A DNA stretch of 8,319 bases from Nitrososphaeraceae archaeon (GCA_025449515.1 JANWJI010000036.1:1-8319), one strand, 5' to 3'. Numbered from the stretch's first letter, positions 1 to 5,761 are shown. Numbers and translations: made by a program. The notes: generated by a model from the sequence alone, not told the origin.

Positions 1-129
1 AGTTTTGAACAGGAATTCATTTAGTGCAGAAATTAGACTCCGTTAGGGATTAGGGACCATTGCGCCTGGCCCGGCGGTAGTTGACAATGATTAGGAAAAT
101 CGAGTCTTCATTCCAGAACACAGTTCGAT

Positions 130-204
130 CAGGCCTCCTCTAAAGAGTTATTATATATGCTATTTTGGTATCTATATCTACTATCATTAACTTGAAGAGG
201 CCTG
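130..204. repeat. Imperfect inverted repeat around an AT-rich loop
   Basis: CAGGCCTCCTC (130-140) faces GAAGAGGCCTG (194-204); 10 of 11 positions pair. The 53 bases between the arms are very AT-rich. It sits 46 bases beyond the Kelch stop codon. It could form a long-loop hairpin in the Kelch transcript or be a remnant of a small mobile element. No target-site duplication is evident, so neither reading is established. Confidence 0.3.
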
Positions 205-208
205 GCAC

Positions 209-213
209 AAAAA
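209..213 (-). terminator. Short T-run after the Kelch gene
   Basis: On the minus strand a run of five T occurs 37 bases after the Kelch stop codon. Archaeal RNA polymerase can end transcripts at T-runs without a hairpin. Five T is short, so this is only a weak candidate. Confidence 0.25.
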
Positions 214-249
214 CTTAGGGACAAGAAATTTCTAATCTGAAGCTGACCG

Positions 250-1353
250 TTAGCCAATAGATTGTACATGATATACCTCGTTCACGTTTGCGAACGAAAT
301 ATCAGGGGTGGGTCCGCCACCTATCACGTAAATGTTGTTTCCCATTGACACAGCTGCCAAACCGTGGCGAGCCGTTGGCATGGGTGGTTCTTCAGCCCAT
401 TTGTTAGTCTGCGGATTATACATCTCATTATTATTGAACGTCTTGTCTGGGGCTTCCCCTCCAAAAACATAGATATTTCCATTGATTACAGTAGCAGCAA
501 TGCCACCGCGTTTTGTGGGCATGGCGGCCAATTCAGTCCACGAGTTCGTCTTAGGGTCATACGCTTCGTTATTATTTAAATTTGAAGATTTGCCCGTAGG
601 TCTACCTCCGATAGCGTACAATTTTCCATCTACCACTGCTGAGGCAAGATGTTGCCTCGGAGTAGGCATTGGCGCCTTTTCGGTCCACGTGTCGGTTCTG
701 GGATCAAATGCTTCATTCGTATTCAAAGGCATATTGGATGTTCCCCCGATAGCATACAAGATCCCATCTACGACTTGAGCAGTTAACGCTGCCCTTGCTG
801 TGGGCATATCTTTACCTTCAAGCCATTTATCTTGTGAAGGATCATAAACAAAAAATTTGCTTGATGGCACCTTGTTATCCAAAAACCCACCAACTAAATA
901 GATTTTGTTATTATATGTAGCTGCCGCAGCATGATTTAGATTTACCGGCACCGGAGAAGCATTTGACCACGAATTAGTTTTTGTATCATATACTTCCACA
1001 CTATTTTTATTTCTTTTACCTGTTTCACCATAACCCGCGATTATGTAAATCTTGTCTCCAATTGCAGCATATGCTGATTCCATCTTAGAGACTGGATTTG
1101 CCTTAGCAGTTTCCCATGACGTCTGTTTAGGTACATTCGTTGCTGGCTGTTGCGCATACGTAGATTCCACTAATGAATAAGGAGAACTAATGATAAAGGC
1201 AACTAGCAAACTGATGAATATTACCGGACTTACATATCTTGTTCGGCAGTGGTTAAACGTTCTATCTCTCATACACCTATTGATAAATTCATTCTGTATG
1301 AGACCACTCCGTCTAATGTAACGTGCTATCATAGATATGTCAAGCATGAACAT
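250..1353 (-). CDS. Exported Kelch-repeat beta-propeller protein
   Basis: This encodes 367 residues. A hydrophobic segment at about 43-61 is followed by the possible signal-peptidase site S-T-Y-A|Q-Q after residue 67, so the protein is probably exported. Six Kelch repeats follow (about 85-360), each with a hydrophobic strand ending in IY(I/L/V)xGG, then (E/F)xYDPxTxxW, then MPTxR. The first repeat has AGYG in place of GG. An early TSWETAK segment (78-84) probably supplies the last strand that closes the ring, giving a six-bladed propeller. Such domains usually bind proteins or sugars; no catalytic residues can be assigned and the partner is unknown. The start is uncertain: ATG at 1353, at 1347 (AGGAT nine bases upstream) or at 1272 (best signal-peptide length). 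It stands alone on its strand, with no co-directional neighbour within 1.9 kb. Confidence 0.92.
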   Translation of the reverse strand: MFMLDISMIARYIRRSGLIQNEFINRCMRDRTFNHCRTRYVSPVIFISLLVAFIISSPYSLVESTYAQQPATNVPKQTSWETAKANPVSKMESAYAAIGDKIYIIAGYGETGKRNKNSVEVYDTKTNSWSNASPVPVNLNHAAAATYNNKIYLVGGFLDNKVPSSKFFVYDPSQDKWLEGKDMPTARAALTAQVVDGILYAIGGTSNMPLNTNEAFDPRTDTWTEKAPMPTPRQHLASAVVDGKLYAIGGRPTGKSSNLNNNEAYDPKTNSWTELAAMPTKRGGIAATVINGNIYVFGGEAPDKTFNNNEMYNPQTNKWAEEPPMPTARHGLAAVSMGNNIYVIGGGPTPDISFANVNEVYHVQSIG

Positions 1354-1434
1354 TTATCCTTTTTAAGCCTTCTAGTTCAATCACCGAACAATAGATCATA
1401 GTACGAGCTTCAGATCTCGGTGTCGTGATGATTT

Positions 1435-1442
1435 GTTTATAA
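1435..1442 (-). promoter_or_regulatory. TATA box candidate for the Kelch gene
   Basis: On the minus strand this reads TTATAAAC. Archaeal TATA boxes lie about 26 bases before the transcript start, so transcription would begin near 1412 and give a leader of about 60 bases before the ATG at 1353. No clear BRE is visible. Confidence 0.35.
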
Positions 1443-1636
1443 CCTGACTAAAACGAATTGTGCCTGAATTAATTCTGAGTAAAGATTTTTTTTGACCTAA
1501 CTATAGGTTTGAAATTACCGCATTTTGTTGCCGTCCATGTCATGCAGTCTATGTCGATGTATTCTGCAATTCGAATAGCGCAAACGACTATTGCTAACAT
1601 ATTAGAAACAGACCTGTCCATTATCGGGAATTATAA

Positions 1637-1646
1637 GCTATATAAT
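1637..1646 (+). promoter_or_regulatory. TATA-like patch upstream of the broken 1746 gene
   Basis: The sequence GCTATATAAT lies about 105 bases before the ATG at 1746. If used, transcription would start near 1668 and leave a leader of about 80 bases. AT-rich background makes chance likely. Confidence 0.25.
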
Positions 1647-1745
1647 TAGATTTATCCCAATGATTATGTCGATCTACATAAATACGACGGTCTTACCGAA
1701 GAGATTTCCTTGACGTGCAGCAAAGATGAAGAAAAAGTACGAAGA

Positions 1746-2270
1746 ATGACTTCTGTGATTGTTTTATTATTTTTAGCCGTGCTTATTACTGTTATACATG
1801 AATTCAATGAGCACGCCTTGGGCCTAACAAGGACAGTCCGTATTTGCAGTTGATGCAAACCGAGACACCCCAAAGGTTATTACCAACATAACGCCAGCTA
1901 CACCACTTGCGGCTATACATTTAAGGCTATAACTATGGTTAGTACTGATGACCAAAATAAATTTACGATAAATTTGAGAATGCGGCGTATAGATTACTTG
2001 GACAATATGGCTCTGGTATGGATCACCGTGAGAAATCAGACTGTGGCTTACAACATTAATCCGATAGCTCTGCTTGATCCTCAAGATAATGGTGACGGCA
2101 TTATTCATGTGCCAGTCACATTTCCACAAGACATTGTCCATACCGGGGACCAATTTACCGGATGTATTAAGATTCTAGTCCATTCTGACAATCTTGGAGA
2201 TACTTTTTCCTGTCAGAAGGGAATAGCTGACTCGGCGTCAGGAGCTCCCCATATCTCAGATGTCTCCTAA
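1746..2270 (+). pseudogene. Exported protein, broken by two compensating frameshifts
   Basis: Frame A starts at ATG 1746 with MTSVIVLLFLAVLITVI, a strong signal or membrane segment, and hits TGA at 1851. Frame B (from 1828) reads QGQSVFAVDANRDTPKVI and stops at TAA 1930. Frame A reopens and runs to TAA 2268-2270 with about 110 residues, including MRRIDYLDNMALVWITV and HVPVTFPQDIVHTGDQF. Removing one base near 1828-1833 gives ALGLTGQSVFAVDA, a good signal cleavage site (VFA|VDA). Adding one base near 1908 returns to frame A. The restored product is about 174 residues: a signal peptide followed by a beta-rich domain with two cysteines. I do not recognise the family. ATG 1935 could start a shorter intact reading frame, but that product would lack an export signal. 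The double shift suggests real decay or sequence errors. Confidence 0.55.
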
Positions 2271-2475
2271 CAAAACCGCGGTTCGATCAAATCTTGCGCA
2301 GGTCCGACCATATACAATTAACTTGCTTTATGGCCTACGTTACAAAACCTGAAATCGGCCACATTGCGGCCATCAGGTCACATTTGTCCGATATTATGTT
2401 ACCGTTGATAATGACGCAAAATCTTTGCAATATATTAACACAAAACAGGACGAATTAGAAAATAAGCTCAAGTAA
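2260..2475 (+). pseudogene. Open frame with one internal TGA, unknown family
   Basis: ATG 2260 overlaps the last 11 bases of the preceding frame. The reading frame starts MSPNKTAVRSNLAQVRPY, meets TGA at 2350-2352, then continues with NRPHCGHQVTFVRYYVTV and ends in KQDELENKLK at TAA 2473-2475. The 71-codon frame has a protein-like second half with a charged helical tail. It may be a pseudogene, the C-terminal remnant of something larger, or chance. Selenocysteine use at UGA is not expected in this lineage and no structured element for it was seen. No family was recognised. Confidence 0.28.
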
Positions 2476-2486
2476 ACTTCGGGAAT

Positions 2487-2540
2487 TCATAGTATTAAAT
2501 AATGATTATTTAATCTCATCTTACTTACATCGTTTCCCAT
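2487..2540 (-). CDS. Possible 17-residue micro-ORF behind a strong ribosome site
   Basis: ATG at 2540 opens MGNDVSKMRLNNHYLIL and a stop. What makes it notable is AGGAGGCGAT on the same strand 9 bases before the ATG, close to the archaeal anti-Shine-Dalgarno complement (AGGAGGTGAT, one mismatch). Its codons cross a perfect 9-bp palindrome. It could be a leader peptide, but no same-strand gene follows: downstream lies only the antisense of the broken 1746-2475 genes. It may equally be an accident. Confidence 0.2.
   Translation of the reverse strand: MGNDVSKMRLNNHYLIL
2494..2514. repeat. Perfect 9-bp palindrome, loop of 3
   Basis: ATTAAATAA (2494-2502), loop TGA, TTATTTAAT (2506-2514). It lies 18 bases after the stop of the 2260-2475 frame. 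It could be an operator for a dimeric regulator or a weak AT-only hairpin at a transcript end. The A/T composition raises the odds of chance. Confidence 0.45.
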
Positions 2541-2548
2541 CTTATTTA

Positions 2549-2558
2549 ATCGCCTCCT
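2549..2558 (-). promoter_or_regulatory. Near-consensus Shine-Dalgarno site
   Basis: On the minus strand this reads AGGAGGCGAT, 9 of 10 bases of the archaeal consensus AGGAGGTGAT. It is the best such site in the window, in a genome type that seldom uses them. It precedes ATG 2540, which opens only 17 codons. Confidence 0.4.
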
Positions 2559-3075
2559 TGTGATTATTCAGATCTACAATTTAGGACTAAATTCATATAA
2601 TTATAGGACCTACTAATTAGATCCATAAAAGGGGCATATTCATAGGTTACACGATTATGTCATCCCCAGAAGTACGAGAATCAAGAAAGACATACTTTTC
2701 ATGAGTTCTATAAAAGATCTAATGTTCGGATTATTTCAATGGTAAAATGAATCCGCATTTCGACTGGAAGCTTGATAAACCGCTATTATAATAACCATTT
2801 GAGAAAAGGATATAGAACAACACCAGTAGTGCTTGAAGGAAAATACTGACAGATTAGTAAAAAGACGAGCAAACATTAGAGACTCGGTTCAGCTACAGAA
2901 AACTGTATTCGTCGGATATTAAGGTAGGATAGGGCTCTATCTGCGAGATCCCTTGATTCGAAACAAACGACTTGAACAAACATAATTAGCTTGGTTATGA
3001 GACACATTTTGGCAAAAGAGTCAATCGGTTTATGGCAGAGTCCTAGATATATTTGATAGATTTTTGCTGTCGAGA

Positions 3076-3186
3076 TCAAAAAAACTCATTTTTCGTATCT
3101 AACAAATCCATACGTTCATTTAGATGATTAACAATAAGCATCACTACTTTACTTCGACGTATGCGGATCTCAGTGATAGATCGCAT
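3076..3186 (-). CDS. Possible small 36-residue basic protein
   Basis: ATG 3186 to TGA 3076-3078. It begins MRSITEIRIRRSKVVMLIV and ends LLDTKNEFF. It alternates strand-like and helix-like segments, with five arginines in the first 25 residues, vaguely like small DNA-binding proteins, but no family was recognised. It lies 137 bases downstream of the AbrB-like gene on the same strand, so co-transcription is possible. The short length makes chance a real alternative. Confidence 0.22.
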   Translation of the reverse strand: MRSITEIRIRRSKVVMLIVNHLNERMDLLDTKNEFF

Positions 3187-3323
3187 AAATTTTATCGAAT
3201 TGCTTTGCCTAAGGCATCAGGGTCACTGATTATATGGGTAAATTTAGCGACTTATACATGAGATTATTTAATCCATCAGATCTGCGTAGCAATAACTCTA
3301 TCCTTCTATTGGAAAATATCAAT

Positions 3324-3485
3324 TTACTCAAGATTTGAGCTATTAGGATTTTTCTTGATAACTCGGAAGAATCTTACACCATCCTGAATATTCTCATCCC
3401 ATATGAGATCATCTGTATCTTTTAAATCCAGATACTCTTTTACAAACATCGGAATCCCTTCATTAATCTTCGATACCCTCACCAT
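3324..3485 (-). CDS. AbrB/SpoVT-like small DNA-binding protein
   Basis: This encodes 53 residues. It starts MVRVSKINEGIPMFVKEYL, continues with DLKDTDDLIWDENIQDG, and ends in a basic-to-polar tail. The order is a strand ending in a small turn, a short helix (VKEYL), L-x-D-x-D-D-L-I-W-D, a strand pair and a basic segment. That matches the swapped-hairpin AbrB fold (SpoVT/AbrB, MazE-like), in which dimers bind DNA as transcription regulators or antitoxins. The helix normally has a basic residue where M13 stands here. A TATA-like TTTTTATC is centred 26 bases before the ATG, so the transcript is probably leaderless. No toxin partner lies alongside: the nearest same-strand frame is the doubtful 36-residue one downstream. 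The family call rests on pattern recognition. Confidence 0.68.
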   Translation of the reverse strand: MVRVSKINEGIPMFVKEYLDLKDTDDLIWDENIQDGVRFFRVIKKNPNSSNLE

Positions 3486-3506
3486 ATTTCAAAATAGTCA
3501 TAAATA

Positions 3507-3514
3507 GATAAAAA
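3507..3514 (-). promoter_or_regulatory. TATA box of the AbrB-like gene
   Basis: The minus strand reads TTTTTATC, centred 26 bases before ATG 3485. This is the spacing expected when the transcript starts at the start codon itself (leaderless mRNA, common in archaea). Confidence 0.45.
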
Positions 3515-3946
3515 CCTATGGCACGCTGAATTATGACTGATTGAGGCATTAAAACCTCTTTTTTTCCATTAAGGGAGACGCATCAATCGAATCAGAGAAG
3601 GAGAACCTTCATACCTGGAGTTGCGGGAAATATTATTTGTGACAACCGCGGTAATCTCCATAAATATAAAGCACATAGACTTTTTTTATGTTCCGGCCTT
3701 TCTAAATATGAGATAAGGAATATTGCCATGCCGAGTACTGATCTCACCATCCTCCCCAAATCAGCATGTTTGCAAAAAACTCAATAAACAAATACAAGTG
3801 CAATATTTCATATCTAAGCTTACGAAGACGACATGAATAATTACAATCTGCATATAACGTAGTGGGACGCTATGTGATAGAACTTCAATTTTGCTTCCAA
3901 CTCCAATTCAAAGGTTTAGTCTGGATACAATAATTGAGTCTTAACG

Positions 3947-4004
3947 CTCGCTTATAAAATTTTATGAAAAGCGATTATTATATGTAATAAGCCATTTTAG
4001 CGAG
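3947..4004. repeat. Nested inverted repeats with embedded TATA-like box
   Basis: The outer arms CTCGCT (3947-3952) and AGCGAG (3999-4004) pair perfectly. Inside lie a 12-base palindrome ATAAAATTTTAT (3954-3965) and a 6-bp hairpin TTATTA/TAATAA with loop TATG (3975-3990). The segment CTTATAAAAT (3951-3960) is a good TATA box on the plus strand and would start transcripts near 3980. It may be a regulatory site or a small structured RNA. No gene with an ATG follows within 200 bases. Confidence 0.35.
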
Positions 4005-4194
4005 TGAGGCAGATCACATCATTAATGACGTGCGTGGTGAAATTGGCCAATGAGTAGTGTTGTGGGCTTATGTTTCTCTTACTAGATATCAAGCATCGAT
4101 CAGTAATACTCATTTTGAGATCGAAATAATTATACCACGGTAGATTCAAGAATATTGATTCAGTATAATCTATATCTATAGGGCATAACAATAA

Positions 4195-4437
4195 TTATTC
4201 ATAGTATTATTAATCATAAAGAGTGGATGCTTCTTCAAATCCTTGTTGAATGTTTTGAATAGATTTGTAGCTGGCTTAATCTTTCCAGGATTCCTGAAAT
4301 TCTTAGTACGGAATCCTATGAACCAGCTTGTTCATGAATTCAGGGAGTCAAATCCAGAATTCAAAGCATTTTCATTGTCTGGGTCTAATCATAACTGCAA
4401 AGTATCCAAGTTTAGATACGAACAGTTTCGGAAGTAG
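4195..4437 (+). pseudogene. Coding-looking fragment without a proper start
   Basis: The frame is open from 4195 to TAG 4435-4437. The only candidate starts are TTG 4243/4246 or ATG 4318. The product contains NRFVAGLIFPGFLKFLV (hydrophobic) followed by RNPMNQLVHEFRESNPEF and a basic tail. Codon choice looks like the real genes nearby. It may be a C-terminal remnant of a larger protein whose 5' part has decayed. I do not recognise the family. Confidence 0.35.
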
Positions 4438-4460
4438 AACGGACGTACTAATACGCTAAT

Positions 4461-4824
4461 ATGATTTATAACAGGAGCATAGACGCGTTACAACATCTAG
4501 TGTCCCCGTGGTATAGCGTAGAAAGATATCCGAAAACTTATCAAGAGATTGGCCGAATGCGATGTAAAATAACTGACAAACCCAAATGGATTTTCTTTTA
4601 CTAGAGATGGGATCGGATACTTCTTCGTGGAGGTTACATGTGACGATGGCACACAATACGGTGTACAAGCTTTTGGAGATGACGCCCTAGAAACATTCTC
4701 GGAAGTTCATAGATGCACGCTTTGCGGAAGAAGTTGTGTAGATGACTTCTCTGATGCCAAACATAGGAACTCTGAAAAAGAGGAACTTATTGATGGAGAC
4801 TGGTGCAGTTTTGGCACGGGGTAA
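4461..4824 (+). pseudogene. Cys-containing protein of unknown family, one frameshift
   Basis: ATG 4461 opens a 47-residue frame (starting MIYNRSIDALQHLVSPWYS) that stops at TAG 4602. The next frame is open from 4573 to TAA 4822-4824 and reads NGFSFTRDGIGYFFVEV, then TCDDGTQYGVQAFGDDALE and HRCTLCGRSC. Removing one base in CCCAAATGG (about 4581-4589) joins them in ITDKPNGFSFTRD. The restored product is about 120 residues, acidic, with a C-x2-C-x3-C cluster that could bind zinc, plus an N-terminal and a C-terminal cysteine. GTG 4627 could start a 65-residue version alone, but the frame reads sensibly upstream of it. The family was not recognised. Confidence 0.42.
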
Positions 4825-5197
4825 TGCGCACTACTATACAAGAAATTTAGGTGCATTTATGGAGAAACTTTTACTATTATCAATTAGCATTTAACAGGAA
4901 TGAGCCGAGCGGGCAGAGGGTACGCGATCAATTGAATTTAGATTTGAGGTGGTATTCAGTGTAACGGCATGCATCACAGGCTAAAATGGACAACGCCACA
5001 CTTTTTGCAGAGCAAGTTAACCTGAAGATTAACAACACCAATAGTCATTTGAACCGTGAAAATTCAGTATCAGTTTTATAAAAGGTAAATAAGATTCCTT
5101 AGTTGGATTCGAGTGCAACTATTATCCAAGCTTAATCTAAGGTAATGATTTACTCAAATCTAATAAAGTAGGTTCTTGACTATTCAACGAAGAAAAA
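4825..5197. other. Gap with possible remnant of an exported protein
   Basis: ATG 4859 opens MEKLLLLSISI, signal-peptide-like, then stops. The same frame later reads AERAEGTRSIEFRFEVVFSV (4904-4963). A third piece in another frame (4965-5081) reads QAKMDNATLFAEQVNLKI and ends at TAA 5079-5081. Together these could be the ruins of a small exported protein. However, antisense frames here look almost as good (for example minus MTIGVVNLQVNLLCKKCG), so confidence is low. A strong TATA-like TTTATAAAAG lies at 5075-5084. Confidence 0.22.
5075..5084 (+). promoter_or_regulatory. Strong TATA-like box upstream of the Cys-rich gene
   Basis: TTTATAAAAG is close to the archaeal TATA consensus. It would start transcripts near 5105, giving the gene at 5198 a leader of about 90 bases. 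A nearer but weaker box, TAATAAAG (5161-5168), is centred 34 bases before the ATG and would give a leader of about 8 bases. Either or both could serve. Confidence 0.4.
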
Positions 5198-5452
5198 ATG
5201 CGAGAGTGCAATAGGACCATATCACTTGTTGGCTTGTCAATGGCTTTAGCAATGGTGTTGATTCCCACCGCCATGCATGATTATCAAGTGAAGTCAAAAA
5301 CGGTTAGCATAAACTGCTCACATGACAAACCGTGTCAAAAAACCGTGTGCGAAAGCAGTAAGGCGTGCAGCACAACAATAGGGGAGACTTTCGAAAGTGG
5401 AACGACATCGGACACAAACTCTACAACACTAGGGCATCAATCTGATCGATAG
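5198..5452 (+). CDS. Small Cys-rich exported or membrane-anchored protein
   Basis: This encodes 84 residues from ATG 5198. An N-terminal hydrophobic segment (about 8-25, ISLVGLSMALAMVLIPTAM) suggests export or anchoring. Outside it lies a four-cysteine motif, C40-x5-C46-x4-C51-x5-C57, in INCSHDKPCQKTVCES. The C-terminal third is rich in Ser, Thr and Gly, with possible N-glycosylation sites at NRT (5-7) and NST (74-76). Compact motifs of this kind (C..DKPC..TVC) occur, as I recall, in small surface proteins of Nitrososphaeria; this is memory, not a search. The cysteines may form two disulfides or bind a metal. No Shine-Dalgarno site; TATA candidates are at 5161-5168 and 5075-5084. Function unknown. 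Confidence 0.6.
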   Translation: MRECNRTISLVGLSMALAMVLIPTAMHDYQVKSKTVSINCSHDKPCQKTVCESSKACSTTIGETFESGTTSDTNSTTLGHQSDR

Positions 5453-5494
5453 ATAACTAATTTACTCACTCCAAATTTATTTGATCTTTCATCC

Positions 5495-5509
5495 TTGGAT
5501 ATCATCCAA
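5495..5509 (+). repeat. Perfect 6-bp hairpin after the Cys-rich gene
   Basis: TTGGAT, loop ATC, ATCCAA, 43 bases after the stop codon at 5452. No T-run follows it, so it is not a classical terminator. It could still stabilise the 3' end of the transcript. Confidence 0.3.
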
Positions 5510-5533
5510 CTGCGTCCAAAATTAACATAATCA

Positions 5534-5730
5534 ATGTCTAAAATAAAAGGATGGCAGGAAATTAAACAATAGTAAACACATGGATACTAGATGCCAAAGC
5601 AGATTTTCGAGTGTTTTTTCGCAGGAATACAAGGCAAGATAGTCCAATTGGTTCAAATATTTTAATAGATGTTCAGATCCAAGGTTTTGGATCATTTCTA
5701 AAGCAACATCACATATCTAGCATGATTTGA
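5534..5730 (+). pseudogene. 65-residue conserved-looking protein with a one-base frameshift
   Basis: ATG 5534 opens MSKIKGWQEIK and stops at TAG 5570. The next frame, open from 5566, reads TIVNTWILDAKADFRVFFRR, then NTRQDSPIGSNILIDVQIQG, and ends at HHISSMI with TGA 5728-5730. Adding one A to the AAA tract at 5564-5566 makes a single clean 65-residue frame with K-T-I-V-N-T-W at the join. The product is soluble and basic, with a W-(x)n-FRVFFRR core and SPIGSNILIDVQIQGFGSFL. It has the feel of a conserved archaeal small protein, but I cannot name the family. The indel lies in a homopolymer, the usual place for a sequencing error, so the gene may be intact in the living organism. The next gene begins about 30 bases later on the same strand. 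Confidence 0.6.
5676..5693 (+). repeat. Perfect 7-bp hairpin inside the frameshifted gene
   Basis: GATCCAA, loop GGTT, TTGGATC. It falls in the codons for the IQGFGSF part of the 65-residue protein, so it may be just a result of coding. Its position shortly before the next gene could also let it act on that gene's mRNA. Confidence 0.3.
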
Positions 5731-5761
5731 AGTTTCCGTCTTTAGTAAGCTAAAATACGAA

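Larger units (their letters stand above)
1..249. other. Non-coding flank downstream of the Kelch gene
   Basis: No convincing gene is visible. All six frames are cut by stops within a few tens of codons. A short GC-rich patch lies near 61-80 in otherwise AT-rich DNA. I tested it for a tRNA fold and it failed. The region also holds an imperfect inverted repeat (130-140 and 194-204), listed separately. On the minus strand it is the 3' side of the Kelch gene and may carry its transcription end. Confidence 0.5.
1354..1745. other. Intergenic gap with promoter-like and T-run sequence
   Basis: No gene is supported. The gap holds the Kelch TATA candidate, an eight-T run (1486-1493), and an AT-rich TATA-like patch (about 1637-1646). 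Two open frames overlap here on opposite strands: plus 1479-1649 (57 codons, no early ATG) and minus 1469-1621 (50 residues from ATG, starting MDRSVSNMLAIVV). Both look equally plausible and neither has family features, so I call neither. The space between the divergent Kelch and 1746 genes is a natural two-way promoter region. Confidence 0.5.
2476..3323. other. Gene-poor AT-rich stretch
   Basis: About 850 bases with no solid gene. It contains a perfect 9-bp palindrome (2494-2514), a strong Shine-Dalgarno-like site on the minus strand (2549-2558) before a 17-codon frame, and a minus-strand 36-residue frame (3076-3186); these are listed separately. Plus-strand scraps such as MSSPEVRESRKTYFS (from 2658) and MSSIKDLMFGLFQW (from 2701) end within 16 codons. 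They could be remnants of a decayed gene but cannot be told from chance. Confidence 0.45.
3486..4194. other. Gene-poor stretch with nested inverted repeats
   Basis: About 700 bases without a convincing gene. A plus-strand frame stays open for 81 codons (3545-3787) but has no start codon before its last third. It contains GNLHKYKAHRLFLCSGLSK and has no family features. A run of seven T (3559-3565) follows a 4-bp stem (3543-3546 with 3555-3558), a terminator-like shape with no plus-strand gene before it. A TATA-like box and nested hairpins lie at 3945-4004 (listed separately). Confidence 0.45.

Noticed and set aside
64..135. Possible tRNA: GCCTG pairs with CAGGC, and TTCGATC resembles a T-loop
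   Set aside because: The T-stem does not pair, positions 8-9 are wrong, and no anticodon stem forms at the right distance.
364..778. Plus-strand frames of 71 and 98 residues
   Set aside because: They lie antisense inside the Kelch gene and mirror its repeats; they are shadows.
1425..1467. C/D-box guide RNA: GTGATGA, then CTGA 12 bases later, and another CTGA
   Set aside because: No C' box is found at the needed place and the terminal stem is absent; it also overlaps the Kelch promoter candidate.
1664..2153. Two minus-strand frames of 69 and 109 residues
   Set aside because: They are antisense to the broken exported-protein gene, which has a signal peptide and better protein character.
2876..3079. 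Minus-strand frame of 67 residues from a TTG
   Set aside because: It has a rare start and no family features, and a plus-strand scrap in the same place (CLKENTDRLVKRRANIRD) looks equally plausible, so neither is supported.
3463..3549. Minus-strand 28-residue frame MPQSVIIQRAIGFYLF... overlapping the AbrB-like start
   Set aside because: It runs over the promoter and first codons of a better-supported gene and is very short.
3545..3787. Plus-strand frame open for 81 codons
   Set aside because: It has no start codon in its first two thirds and no recognisable domain; an open stretch like this can occur by chance in over 8 kb read in six frames.
3997..4191. Minus-strand frame of 64 residues
   Set aside because: It has a TTG start and no promoter or domain; it lies in the gene-poor stretch and is likely chance.
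4456..4668. Minus-strand frame of 70 residues
   Set aside because: It is antisense to the 4461-4824 frames, which carry the clearer protein signal.
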